DNA of 46,646 bases from Phallusia fumigata (taxonomy: Eukaryota; Chordata; Ascidiacea; Phlebobranchia; Ascidiidae), in assembly GCA_008931825.1 (NCBI GenBank), contig QXVZ01017689.1, positions 9,077 to 55,722 of the forward strand, read 5' to 3'. A program made the translations under genes and the position numbers. Positions 36,852-46,646 of this stretch are shown here, in pieces; the stretch's first letter is position 1, and each line of letters starts with the position of its first letter. Below the pieces are notes generated by a model. The model did no database searches, was not told the DNA's origin, and saw nothing but the letters and a program-made list of their open reading frames with translations.

Positions 36852-37694
36852 ATGTCTGGATGCAGAATTTTTCTGGGTGGTTTGAGTAACCGTGCTACTG
36901 AGGGAGATGTAGAACGTTTCTTTGACGGTTTCGGAAAAATCAGAGAAGTTAACCTGAAGCAAGGATATGGTTTTGTAGAATTTGATGATCACCGTGATGC
37001 CGATGATGCTGTCTATGAAATGAACAATCAGACTTTAGCTGGCAGTCGGGTGACTGTTGAACATGCTAAGGGTACTCCAAGAAGAGGTGGAGGAGGAGGA
37101 GGTGGTAGTTTTGGAGGTGGGCGAAGGGATAACTATGGAGGGGGTTATGGTGGCCGAGACAGAGGTGGCTATGGAGGCCGCGACAGGGGTGGTTATGGTG
37201 ACCGATATGGACGGGATGACCGGGGTGGTGGTGGTCGCTCATTTGGAGGCAGATATGCCCCACCTTCACGTACAAAATACCGGGTTATTGTTGAAAATCT
37301 TTCTTCTCGTGTCACATGGCAAGATCTCAAAGATTACCTGAGAGGTGCAGGTGGTGAGGTCACTTATGCAGAGGCCAACCAGAAGTCTCGCAATGAAGGT
37401 GTGGTGGACTTTGCCTCATATGATGACATGAAAAATGCCATATCCAAACTTGATGACACTGAACTTTGTGGTCGAAAAATTCGCTTGTATGAAGAGAAAC
37501 GATCTCCGAGTCGTTCCAGATCCAGAAGCCCAATTCGATCTCGTTCCAGAGATAGATCTCGACGTGACAGCAATCGCAGTCGATCACCCTCTCCAAGAAA
37601 TTCAAGATCACCTGATCCAGCAGAAAAATCCCGTGATTTGTCAAAGAGCCCTGACCGCAGCCGTTCCTACAGCAAGAGTCCAATCAAAGATTAA
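36852..37694 (+). CDS. SR splicing factor, SRSF4/5/6 type, second copy (glycine-rich linker)
   Basis: SR protein of 280 residues in one coding exon; the exon starts at an acceptor (TTTACCAG) at 36845, with ATG seven bases later. The frame stays open upstream, but those codons lie in the intron. RRM1 is at about residues 5-77 ([28 protein letters not shown]). It is followed by a long G/R/Y-rich linker with repeated [10 protein letters not shown]-type units, a pseudo-RRM with [15 protein letters not shown] (Thr in place of the usual Ser of SWQDLKD), and an RS tail interspersed with proline. It is a close paralogue of the gene at 33244 in both RRMs, but its codons are AT-rich. ATTAAA about 95 nt after the stop is a possible poly(A) signal. 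Confidence 0.94.
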   Translation: MSGCRIFLGGLSNRATEGDVERFFDGFGKIREVNLKQGYGFVEFDDHRDADDAVYEMNNQTLAGSRVTVEHAKGTPRRGGGGGGGSFGGGRRDNYGGGYGGRDRGGYGGRDRGGYGDRYGRDDRGGGGRSFGGRYAPPSRTKYRVIVENLSSRVTWQDLKDYLRGAGGEVTYAEANQKSRNEGVVDFASYDDMKNAISKLDDTELCGRKIRLYEEKRSPSRSRSRSPIRSRSRDRSRRDSNRSRSPSPRNSRSPDPAEKSRDLSKSPDRSRSYSKSPIKD

Positions 37695-38119
37695 TTGACT
37701 GAACTTGTTTTTGCTGTTTTGTCACTTGTTTAATCTGGTGAACAGTTCAAAAACATTGTACCCGTGATGTGATTTTAAACATTGGTTTTATTAAATCATG
37801 CGAAACTCAATGTGTTGTATTGATTTAAAACTTATGGGTATATTTACAAATGTAAGCCTTTTATGTTTCGCTTGTGACTGCCAGTCTTGATTGCATTAAA
37901 ATGTGTACAAACAAACTATCCACTACAAATATTCGCAAAAACAAGTATATTCAACCACACCTCTGTACATATGTGTGTTTTGTTCGCTCAGTTAATAAAT
38001 TTCTGTTGAACCTTCTAATTTGTTGTTTCAGAGTCAGGTTCTCTTTAGCGGCATGAACTAGTGTTTAAATTTAACTTTGTTTATTTGTGTAAATAAAGTC
38101 ACATTTAATATTCCAAAAG
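37695..38119. other. Intergenic spacer between the second SRSF-like gene and PCCA
   Basis: 425 bp, AT-rich. It holds the SR gene 3' UTR, AATAAA words near 37995 and 38091, and the PCCA 5' leader. A TTTGTTGTTTCAG acceptor-like site near 38030 could mark a spliced or trans-spliced leader start; this is only suggested by sequence. Confidence 0.45.
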
Positions 38120-41100
38120 ATGAGTACCTTGCGATTTGCACTTGCCAAGTTTGTGAAAGGAAGGATCAACACAGTAAGTTCAAATTTGGTTTATATTTAC
38201 ACATAACCTTATAGTTACTTGTAAACAATTAAAAAGAAAAAGTAGGGTACATGTTTTAAACCTAATTGACCGTTTTTTCGTGGTGGCAACCTTAAAATTA
38301 ATTTCGATACAAAATATTAATGTTAAACGTATGCCACTGGTGATCAATTACTATTGCTAAAAGAATGTTACCCAAATGGCCAGGGCTGTATATGACTTTC
38401 ATGGTCCAACTTTATTTTGTAGCGGGCCAACTGAATCTGTTGGTTTATTATCTGGGCCAGTGTGTAATAAGGTAATTTTTAAGACCAGGTTTTTTAAACA
38501 AAACTACTGAAGCTAGCCAATGAAAAAAAGAAATTGAATATATAGGCTAAAAAGTCTTAGGTTACAATTTGCAGTCTCAAAAAATGATCATAAACTAACA
38601 CAACTGCACATATGTTTAAACATATCTTACATTTTGACATACATTTGTGTATTTGTACCTTATTTCCTGGTCAACAAACAGAAACTTTATCACATATGCA
38701 TATTTTCAGGGAAACTACAATCGGTTTGCTGTGAGAAGTATAGCAAATGCACAGACAAGTCACCAAGATGAAAAGGTTTGTAAAATCTTTTTGACCAGTG
38801 TGTGAAAACTACTACAACAAACATTGTTATTAATTAGTCAATTGGACCTGTTGCAGAAATAATTGTTTCTTGTTTATTGCAGACATTTGACAAGATCCTG
38901 ATCGCAAACAGAGGAGAAATAGCTTGTCGGGTAGGTTTAATTATGTGCTCGAGTACATGCTTATTTTGTCTATGATAGATGTATTTATTACGGTAACTAT
39001 ACAAACAACACAAAGTATCCATTTGCACTCAAGAAAACTATGAAAGACCAATGCAGTATTATTGATTACAGTGGTTGTGTTTACATGTGACACATTTATG
39101 ATTCATTTTTTTGTCATGTGCAAACTGACACCAATAGTTGGTGTTCAAAAAACGTTGCATCATATGTGTTGAGGTAACTCAACCTTAAGATCACATGTAA
39201 GTTAAATCTTGAAACACAACCACAAAAATGAGTTATTCTATTCATCTACTCCTATCTTATACATGCATTGCAAACACAGGTTATGCGAACGTGCAAAGAG
39301 ATGGGAATTGCCACGGTAGCTGTACATAGTGAGGCGGATGCCAGTGCCGTTCATACTCTGATGGCTGACGAAGCAGTGTGTGTTGGTCCTGCACCCTCAG
39401 CCCAGAGTTACCTTAACATTCCAGTCATCCTTGATGCTGTGAAAAGCACAGGATCACAAGCAGTAAGTTGATAATTTTATCTGGAAAAACTGTTTTGGCT
39501 GGTAGGTATGGTCATGGTGATGTTGCACCAGTTTGCCTTTATAGCCGCAGTGGATTCACGATAGTCTCAAAGAAGTGAAATGTTTTTTATGCTTACATGC
39601 ACTACAAGTAAAAAGTTTTTTTGAATTTTGTGATCTTTTAGGGCTTTGTTTCACCTCTTAGTGCTGGCAGTTATTCATCTTGCCCAGGGGTGGGCAAGTG
39701 TTTCGTTCATAGGCCAGATTTTTCTTTAAATTTGTCTCAAGCTTTGAATCCTTTGTAAACAGGCAGGAACAATGAAATGGGTTAATGCACGTATTTGTTA
39801 TAACAGCTAGCAGTCCAGATTTGGCCCGTAAGCTGTAGTTTGACCACACACCTTTGCTAGCTCCTTGAAATTGCTCAAACTACTAAACTATGGATGTTAC
39901 CTCAGAAATCAATGCTTCTGGTCATAGTGAATGGCATTTTGTGAAACCACCCTTTTACTGGTTTTTATAATTTTATGATTAGTGTGTAACTAAAATGTTT
40001 TACTTAAAAAACTAGGTCCATCCTGGATATGGGTTTCTGTCTGAAAACAAGATGTTTGCAAAAGCTTTGGTAAGTTGTGTACTGATGCTGTTACTCTTGT
40101 TAGTTATCTTTCAAGTGCTTTGTACAACATGCTGTTTCATGAACTAGTTAAGCATATTCATACATTACCTTTTTCAAGGCCGAAAATGATGTGGCGTTTA
40201 TCGGCCCTGACACATATGCAATTGATGCTATGGGGGACAAAATAAAGTCGAAAGTCATTGCGCATGAAGCTGGTGTTAACACAATTCCTGGTTACAATGG
40301 AGTTGTTGCTGATGCGGATGAGGCAGTAAAAATTGCCCAGGATGTAGGTAAGAAGGTCGACATAAATATCTTTGATTTCTTTAGAATATTGTGCAATTTT
40401 TGGTGTTTGTTATGTGATGTTGACATTCAATACAAAACATATCTGATGCAAGGATTATTTTAACATTTTGGTAAAATTGTTTGGGGTAAAAATACTTCTC
40501 ATGAAACTGCATCACCAGACCCTGTAATGTAATAATATATATAATGTGTGCCTAAGGTTACCCAGTGATGATAAAAGCCTCAGCTGGTGGAGGAGGAAAG
40601 GGCATGAGAATTGCCTGGAATGAGAAGGAGACAAGGGAAGGGTTTCGCTTTTCATCCCAGGAAGCTGCATCAAGTTTTGGGGATGACAGGCTGCTGATTG
40701 AAAAGTTTATTGACAACCCAAGACACATTGAAGTGCAGGTGTGGTTTTATAGCAATGCATTGTGTGTTTTCCTGTGTATTTGTTAAATTTAGGGCCTTGG
40801 TTTAAGCACATTGCCAGCCATTTAAAGCTAGCTTTCCAAAGCAAGCATGTCATCATTCAATAAATGTTCACTGTTTTACGATTTTGCTGCAGCACTTGCA
40901 GACTTCAAATAAAAAACAATAATATATGTTTGCTTTTGCGCCATAGTTTTAAACTGGCCCACCTTTTCAGGTGATTGGTGACAGCCAGGGAAACACTTTA
41001 TGGCTTAACGAGCGTGAGTGCTCCATCCAGCGGCGAAATCAAAAAGTTGTGGAAGAGGCTCCGTCCACCTTTCTTGACACCAACACCAGAAGAGCNGCCT

Positions 41101-44100
41101 TATGTGTTTTCTTGTGTATTTGCTGAGTTGGAGGCCTTTGTTTTGGAGGCCTATGCACATTGTTGGAAAGCTTAACCTGAGGTAAAATTTCGGCTATAAA
41201 TAAAGGTATGCTATAAATCCACAACAGACTTTTGTAGGCCATTTAAAGCTCGTTAAATTTCGAAAGCAAGCATGTCATCATTTAAAAAATGTTCACCATT
41301 TTACAGTTATAGATTGAATTTTGCTGCAGCGCTTGCACACTTCAAATAAAAACACACTAATATGTCTTTGCTTTCGCGACCCAACTTTTCAGGTGATTGG
41401 TGACAGTCAGGGAAACACTTTATGGCTTAATGAGCGTGAGTGCTCCATCCAGCGGCGAAATCAAAAAGTTGTGGAAGAGGCTCCCTCCACCTTTCTTGAC
41501 ACGAACACCAGGAGAGCCATGGGAGAACAGGCCGTCGCACTTGCCAAGGCTGTTCAATATAAAAGCTCCGGTTTGTACATCATTCTATTTGACTTTTCCT
41601 AGATGGCCACAACTCACCCACCAACACTGAATATCTAAGTTAGGAGAAGTAGTGGGCCCACTCTGTGTCCAGTAGTGACATAAAAATAAGTTTTGTTATT
41701 TGTTTAATACAGCTTTATTACATCCCAGGTACCGTCGAGTTCCTTGTTGACTCGAAGAAAAACTTTTACTTTCTTGAGATGAACACGCGACTACAGGTTG
41801 AGCATCCAGTCACCGAACTCATAACAGGTCTGTGGTTTTTGCTTTCGCATATCGTTTTGGCCAATAAGGAAAACAGTATGCGGGAAGTTATGTCCCACCG
41901 GAAGCGTTTGCTTTGACGCCAAATTCGTCTTGCACACTGTAATACTAAAGATGTTTCCTCAGGAAGGCAAGGCAAGAAAACTAGCTTGTTGAGATTTAAC
42001 CTTACGCCCCAACTTTTCGGGGGCGTTCTTTCCGAAGAAAAGTATTTTGTAAAAGCAGCCATTTCGTCGAGATATATCGAAAATTTTAAGTTTCAAGGAG
42101 TCTTATTTCTATCCCTGTTTTGACTTAGGTATCGATTTGGTTCGCGAGATGATTCGTGTCGCAGCCGGCCACCCGCTCTCCTTTACACAAAACGATGTCG
42201 GCATCAATGGATGGGCAATCGAGTGTCGTGTTTATGCTGAGGTAAAATGGTATTTGCCCTGCCTTTTGTATTTTTAGTTTTGGTAGGATGTTGGACAATG
42301 AGATAAACAATGACATAACAACCAGCACGGGCCTATACACTGAAACGACTGTTTTCCTGTGAAACTTTTTTTCGTGCGAAATTTTGTCTGAGAATATCTC
42401 CTGTTTAATGCTGTAAAATGTCAAAATACAATACAATGTTGCAAGTCATTCAAAGTTAGGCAACAAGCCTTTGCTGTTCTAGCAAGGGCAAGAATTAAAA
42501 AAAACCCTTATACGGGTGTTTATATAATTTCCTATCTGAAAATATGTAAACTCGACGAATGCCAGCCTCCAACTCATACTTGTAACATCGTGCTATCTCT
42601 GTATTGCATTTACTGTAATGTGACAAAGGATATTATCTACCCATGGTCTAACTTATTTTTGAACAACAGGATCCTTACAAGTCATTCGGCTTGCCCTCGA
42701 TTGGTCGTCTGAAGCGATATGTTGAACCCACCGACATGGACAATGTAAGGGTGGACAGTGGAGTGACCGAGGGAAGTGACATCAGTATCTACTACGATCC
42801 GATGATATCCAAGGTAAGATTCTGTAATACTGATTTAGCAAAATATTTAACGATCTTCTTTTTTGACGAGTATCTTAGTGTGTCATTATTAACATGAACT
42901 TTTTCATTCTTAAAACCACTCTCCTTACAGTTGAAACTATTCTCCAACTAAATAAAAACAAGATAAACGGCCTAAAATACTTTTTTCTCTCAACATAATC
43001 AATCGTCCGCATCACAACTCTTCTCAGCTTGTTACTTACGGCCAAAATCGTAAAGAAGCTCTCGCTCTGATGTGTTCTGCCCTGGACAGCTACGTCATAC
43101 GCGGTGTGACGCACAACGTTCCGCTCTGCCACGAAGTTCTCCGACATCCCAAGTTTGTGCAAGGTAAGAGTTGTTTTGTCGGAAACGAAGCCTTTGCAAA
43201 ACCAAATCCCATTGACCTTCACGGACAGTTAGCAAGGGCTTTTCTACTCGCTGCGACAATATTGCTTTGTAACGCCGGCCGACAGTTTGTTGTCAAAACA
43301 TGGTTAGCGTAGCGTCCCTCATTAGGAAGCGCTTGCCCATCCAATGCTGGTTTGTCGCCCAACTGGAGGTTTAATTTTCCTTACGTACAACTGCCGCCCA
43401 TTTTTTAAAAAACGGGATTTTCTTTCGTTTCCAACGGCGTTTTTGACACAAAATATCTACTTTAATGTTGGCGGTGCATTAGCTGCAAAAGAACTTTGCG
43501 TCGTGGAAATATAATTTGTGGTGACACATCAGCAAGGAACGAGTATTCCGACCACTTTTTGCGTCAAACATATCGAGGTATTACCGGGCGTGCCGACTTC
43601 TGTTGCCAGTCTCATATTGTTCTTTGTATCTCAAGGTTGCTAGTGACGAAATTCGACAACAAATCATTAGGAGCTAAAACCGATTCAATGAATTCCGAGA
43701 CTAAATAAAAACTAATTTGCTGAATCTTATATTTGCATTTTACAATTGCACATCCCACATTCAGCGAAAATTTTATTTTAGCATAAAAATAATTGATCAT
43801 TCTTTTCAGTGTTGACCAGTAGCTTACAAATGCCTTACTGCAGATTGGAAGCAATTAAATGCCTCTTATTGGCTACTCATTTATGTTGACCTCAAGGTGA
43901 CATTAGCACGAAGTTCCTTGAAGAGGTGTACCCCGATGGATTCCGCGGAAAACAACTAACTCCTTCGGAACATCGCCAACTGTCCGCCATCGCCTGTTCG
44001 TTTTACGCCAAACAACAATTTTCAAACCGTCGATTCCTTAACCAAACGAGGTACAGATCAGGGAAACCCCGGCGCGAAAAAAAACATTGAAAAAAAAGGA

Positions 44101-45963
44101 AAACGTTTTTCCGTCCCCATAGTTTCCATTTCAAGTCGAAGCTAGTAATTACAATGTCGTGCAAACGTTTTAACAATCGCTGTCGTTGCACTGAAGTCAA
44201 AGCTACAAATTGCGACAAATCTATAGAAATCATGCTAACACCCGGTCGGTGTAATTCCAGGACTGCGCAACACTCCGATGACGTCACACAGTGGGACGTC
44301 CGGGTGACGTTGAACGACGAAACGCATGACGCTACGGTGACAAAATTACCCGACTCCTACGAGGTACATTCTATAGCGTAACAGTGTTTTAAGGAGTTAT
44401 GTCTCAAAGTTTTAAAACTTGTATTGTCAGTATAGACTTCCTTATGTGCAGTTGTTGACATGATTGTGCAGTGTTTGTGTAAAAAGTGTGAATTCTTGTA
44501 AGAGTGTGACGTGTTGTTTGTAGAAAATTCCAATTTTGAACGCCCACTGTTTCAGTTTTTGCCGTGCCAGGGATAATTTACGTTTCCATAGGTAAGAATC
44601 GGCGATGTTGCAATGACTGTGAGCTCAGACTGGAACCTAACTTCGCCCACTCAAAGTCTATCGGTGGACGGATGCGACCCTTTCACGGTTCAATGCATTG
44701 AGGCGACACCTACCGGAAAGTTTCAAGTTCAATATCACGGAACATTGGTAATTTATCCTCGTTAGCAACTCACACTTGCATTTTAGGGTAAATCGAATGC
44801 CTGCTAAGGACAAAGTATGTCATTTTCTGCATTTTTTTGCTGCGAAACAGCAATATTGATCGAATTAGCCGGGGGTGGAATGTGCAAGCTACCTGCGTGG
44901 ATTGCACATCTTGCATGTTTTGTGGTTTAATGGATGTCGCTATTTGCGTTTTAACGCAGTTTAATATCGACGTGTTGCGACATGACGCTGCCCGCATGAT
45001 GGAATTTATGCCCAAAAAAGTGGAAGAGGATCAATCTTCTGTGCTGCGTTCACCCATGCCAGGTAAAAATTTACGTTCATAGAGCTGTTGATTGTACATT
45101 TTCTTTACATTTGCCGTGGTTGAGATTTTAGTTCTGTATGTACTGTGGAAAATATTTGCGGCTTATGCGCAGTTTATAAAATCTTGCATTTTAGTTCGCA
45201 GCAGGCTATAATGTTAGTTCGATTTGTAAAAGTGGTTTAGCTAAAGTCAAATTGTTTATTATTTTTGTTTATGTTTGTCTACTGGGTGCTGTGGGGATAT
45301 GGTGCCAAATGAAACTGTAAACTCTTTAGTTGATTTTCGAATGTCTGCTTTGTTTTCTAGCGCCCAGTTTTTGCCTCGTTATATTATCGCCCCCCTCCAA
45401 TAAGCGGAGACAAATTGGTTTTAACTTAAGTTCATCCCCTGCTGGGTCACTATTTTATTCAAAGCGCCAGTATTTACCTAGCCAAAACATTTATGTACAT
45501 CGTGCCTGCCCCGAAATTGGTTGGATTGTGACCACTCCTATATCTCAAGCAGTTACCTCGCTGCCCCATCCCCCTAAAATAGACTAAATTATTAAATATG
45601 GACCTAATTTAAAAAAAATCACAAGATGAATACTGGGTCATTGAGGTATGTTATCTATTTTGTACAAAAAATTCTGGCCACAAAACCCAAACTTTTGTTA
45701 TCTAGCAAAGCTATACAAGAGAGTAGACCCACGCGTTGTAATATCTTAAAAAAGTCGTGCATTCCAACCTTTCTACAGGTTCTGTGCTCACTGTATCGTG
45801 TCAAGTGGGCGATGAGGTGGCAACCGGGCAGGAAGTTTGCGTTATTGAGGCGATGAAGATGCAGAACAGCTTGGCTGCGGCTCGAGACGGCAAAGTGAAG
45901 GCGATCCACTGCAAAACTGGCGACAGCATTGGCGAGGGCGACCTCATCATTGAACTAGAGTGA
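38120..45963 (+). CDS. PCCA: Propionyl-CoA carboxylase alpha chain, mitochondrial
   Basis: Biotin-containing subunit of the matrix enzyme that carboxylates propionyl-CoA to methylmalonyl-CoA. Seventeen exons: 38120-38173, 38710-38775, 38883-38930, 39280-39462, 40016-40069, 40179-40347, 40557-40738, 41393-41570 (cut duplicate 40971-41095), 41729-41827, 42129-42241, 42670-42813, 43028-43163, 43897-44050, 44261-44363, 44592-44747, 44960-45062 and 45779-45963. The total is 708 residues; human is 728. The first 30-40 residues are basic and hydroxylated, like a mitochondrial presequence. The biotin carboxylase part has [16 protein letters not shown]-grasp [43 protein letters not shown] and YDPMISK. 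The C-terminal biotinyl domain has VIEAMKM; the biotinylated Lys is codon 45856-45858, 34 residues from the end, as in human. One assembly seam lies across intron 7/exon 8. Confidence 0.96.
39685..39856. mobile_element. Short hAT-type MITE remnant in PCCA intron 4
   Basis: Left end CAGGGGTGGGCAAGTG and, reversed from the right end, CAAAGGTGTGTGGTCAAACT. Internal GGCCAGATTT and TTTGGCCCGTAAGCTG recall the widespread CAGGGGTGGGCAAAC...GGGCC non-autonomous hAT elements. About 172 bp. The adjacent 8-mers do not match, so the target-site duplication has decayed or an end is misplaced. Confidence 0.5.
40757..41517. repeat. Assembly-seam direct repeat around N at 41096 (PCCA exon 8)
   Basis: Copy A 40757-41095 and copy B 41097-41517 (339 and 421 bp). 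They share the end of intron 7 and most of exon 8; the intron part differs by larger indels (about 80 bp extra in copy B) and many substitutions. Only copy B gives a complete exon 8. Confidence 0.83.
43164..43896. other. Long PCCA intron 12
   Basis: 733 bp between exons 12 and 13, with ordinary GTAAGA donor and CTCAAG acceptor. I see no nested gene or recognisable repeat. Confidence 0.5.
45063..45778. other. Long PCCA intron 16
   Basis: 716 bp between the exon carrying SVLRSPMPG and the biotinyl-domain exon. No coding sequence or repeat is recognised. Confidence 0.5.
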
Positions 45964-46646
45964 TCATTTTCGTCCAAACTATACTGTTTTTTCACCTTGC
46001 CAAAGAATGGAAAGATTAGCAAATGTACACGTGAATCTCTACACACATACGTTTTTTACCTTGACACAGCTGCAACCTTTAAAATATTTATTTCTGTGGT
46101 GGAAAAATAGTTCCGTATATTTTTCGCTTGTATTTTGTTTCGTAAATCATCCTCACGGCCGCCTTACATCGATCAATTTCTTCGTTCTTTCTATCGCACC
46201 TATAGAAGATTGCAAACGATTCGTTGCCTTGAAAAGAATGGAATTGATAAAAAACGGGATTTAGATTTAAATTTCGGTTTACGCTTTGCGCCAATAACTG
46301 ACTGACAGCCCAGCAGGTCGTGGCTTACAGTTCGCAATGAAAGTGAGCATGGAAGCATTGTGGTGATTGGTCAATGGCGGTAAGTATAAGTAACAAATCA
46401 TTGTACATCATTACATTTTTTGCTGCGTAGGTAAAACCGCCTTACGTGCTCATATACGTGGCAATGAGTGACAACTGCATAGCATAGACCATGCCCAACA
46501 TGTGTTTGTCAATGCATCAAAACAAGACCAAGTGCATTATACCATGCAATTGTTTCCTTCTGAGTAAAACGGTGTAAATCGCTGTTTGTTATCTATGCAG
46601 GTTTAAGTTGCAGATGGGTGCGCACGTTTGCATTTCGGCTAACTTT
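45964..46646. other. 3' flank of PCCA to the window edge
   Basis: No gene is supported. No clear AATAAA directly follows PCCA. Near 46360-46390 there is GATTGGTCAATGGCG followed by a strong GTAAGTAT donor; this could be the first exon of a further plus-strand gene, but nothing else supports it. Confidence 0.35.

Noticed and set aside
37057-37341. A 94-codon ORF overlapping the second SR gene in another frame
   Set aside because: It is the shifted reading of the glycine-rich linker (runs of V, E and M), a typical shadow of GGN-rich codons.
33244-37694. Treating the two SR genes as another assembly-seam artefact
   Set aside because: They differ throughout in codons, linker and RS tail, are separated by unique sequence, and no N lies between equivalent points; they are true paralogues.
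38385-38475. GGCCAGGGC...GGGCCAG palindrome-like words in PCCA intron 1
   Set aside because: Ends do not pair convincingly and there is no target-site duplication; probably an eroded fragment, but not supportable.

Overview
The window reads as nuclear DNA of an invertebrate animal, most likely a tunicate of the Ciona type. That guess rests on chordate-like protein sequences, compact genes with many short GT-AG introns, AT-rich non-coding DNA and what looks like high allelic diversity; the species is an inference. All eight coding genes are conserved animal families. I found no rRNA, tRNA, CRISPR array, operon, virus-like element or novel multi-gene system.

Layout. The left two thirds is read from the minus strand. 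It holds two tandem ABCC4/MRP4-like ABC transporter genes (the first, 157-4217, runs off the left edge; the second, 6395-16112, is complete with 29 exons and about 1305 codons). Next come mannosyl-oligosaccharide glucosidase (MOGS, 17093-23334, 13 exons), tRNA pseudouridine synthase PUS10 (23979-26043, 6 exons) and TDP-43 (TARDBP, 26685-30479, 6 exons). A 2.8 kb divergent intergenic region carries a fold-back repeat and a hAT-type MITE. The right third is read from the plus strand: two SRSF4/5/6-like SR splicing factors with uninterrupted coding sequence (33244-34038 and 36852-37694), then mitochondrial propionyl-CoA carboxylase alpha (PCCA, 38120-45963, 17 exons). I built every multi-exon model by splice-site and phase matching, and each complete one sums to a multiple of three.

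The most important structural observation concerns the assembly. Eight single N characters (5475, 13254, 17563, 18553, 22423, 28410, 35314, 41096) each sit exactly between two near-identical direct copies of 0.1-1.5 kb. The sequence after each N restarts at an earlier point, and the sequence before it reappears further on. This is the signature of overlapping contigs, probably the two alleles, butted together instead of merged. Apparent exon duplications in ABCC4, MOGS, TARDBP and PCCA and the doubled SRSF promoter are therefore best treated as artefacts.

The genes do not form a pathway: membrane export (ABCC4), ER glycan trimming (MOGS), tRNA modification (PUS10), RNA binding and splicing (TARDBP, two SRSF genes) and mitochondrial propionate catabolism (PCCA). 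Biologically notable points are the recent tandem ABCC4 pair with a likely gene-conversion tract over the NBD1 exons, the intron-free SR pair with contrasting base composition, a possible uORF-rich alternative 5' exon in the second SR gene, and a TDP-43 that keeps the helix of its low-complexity tail.
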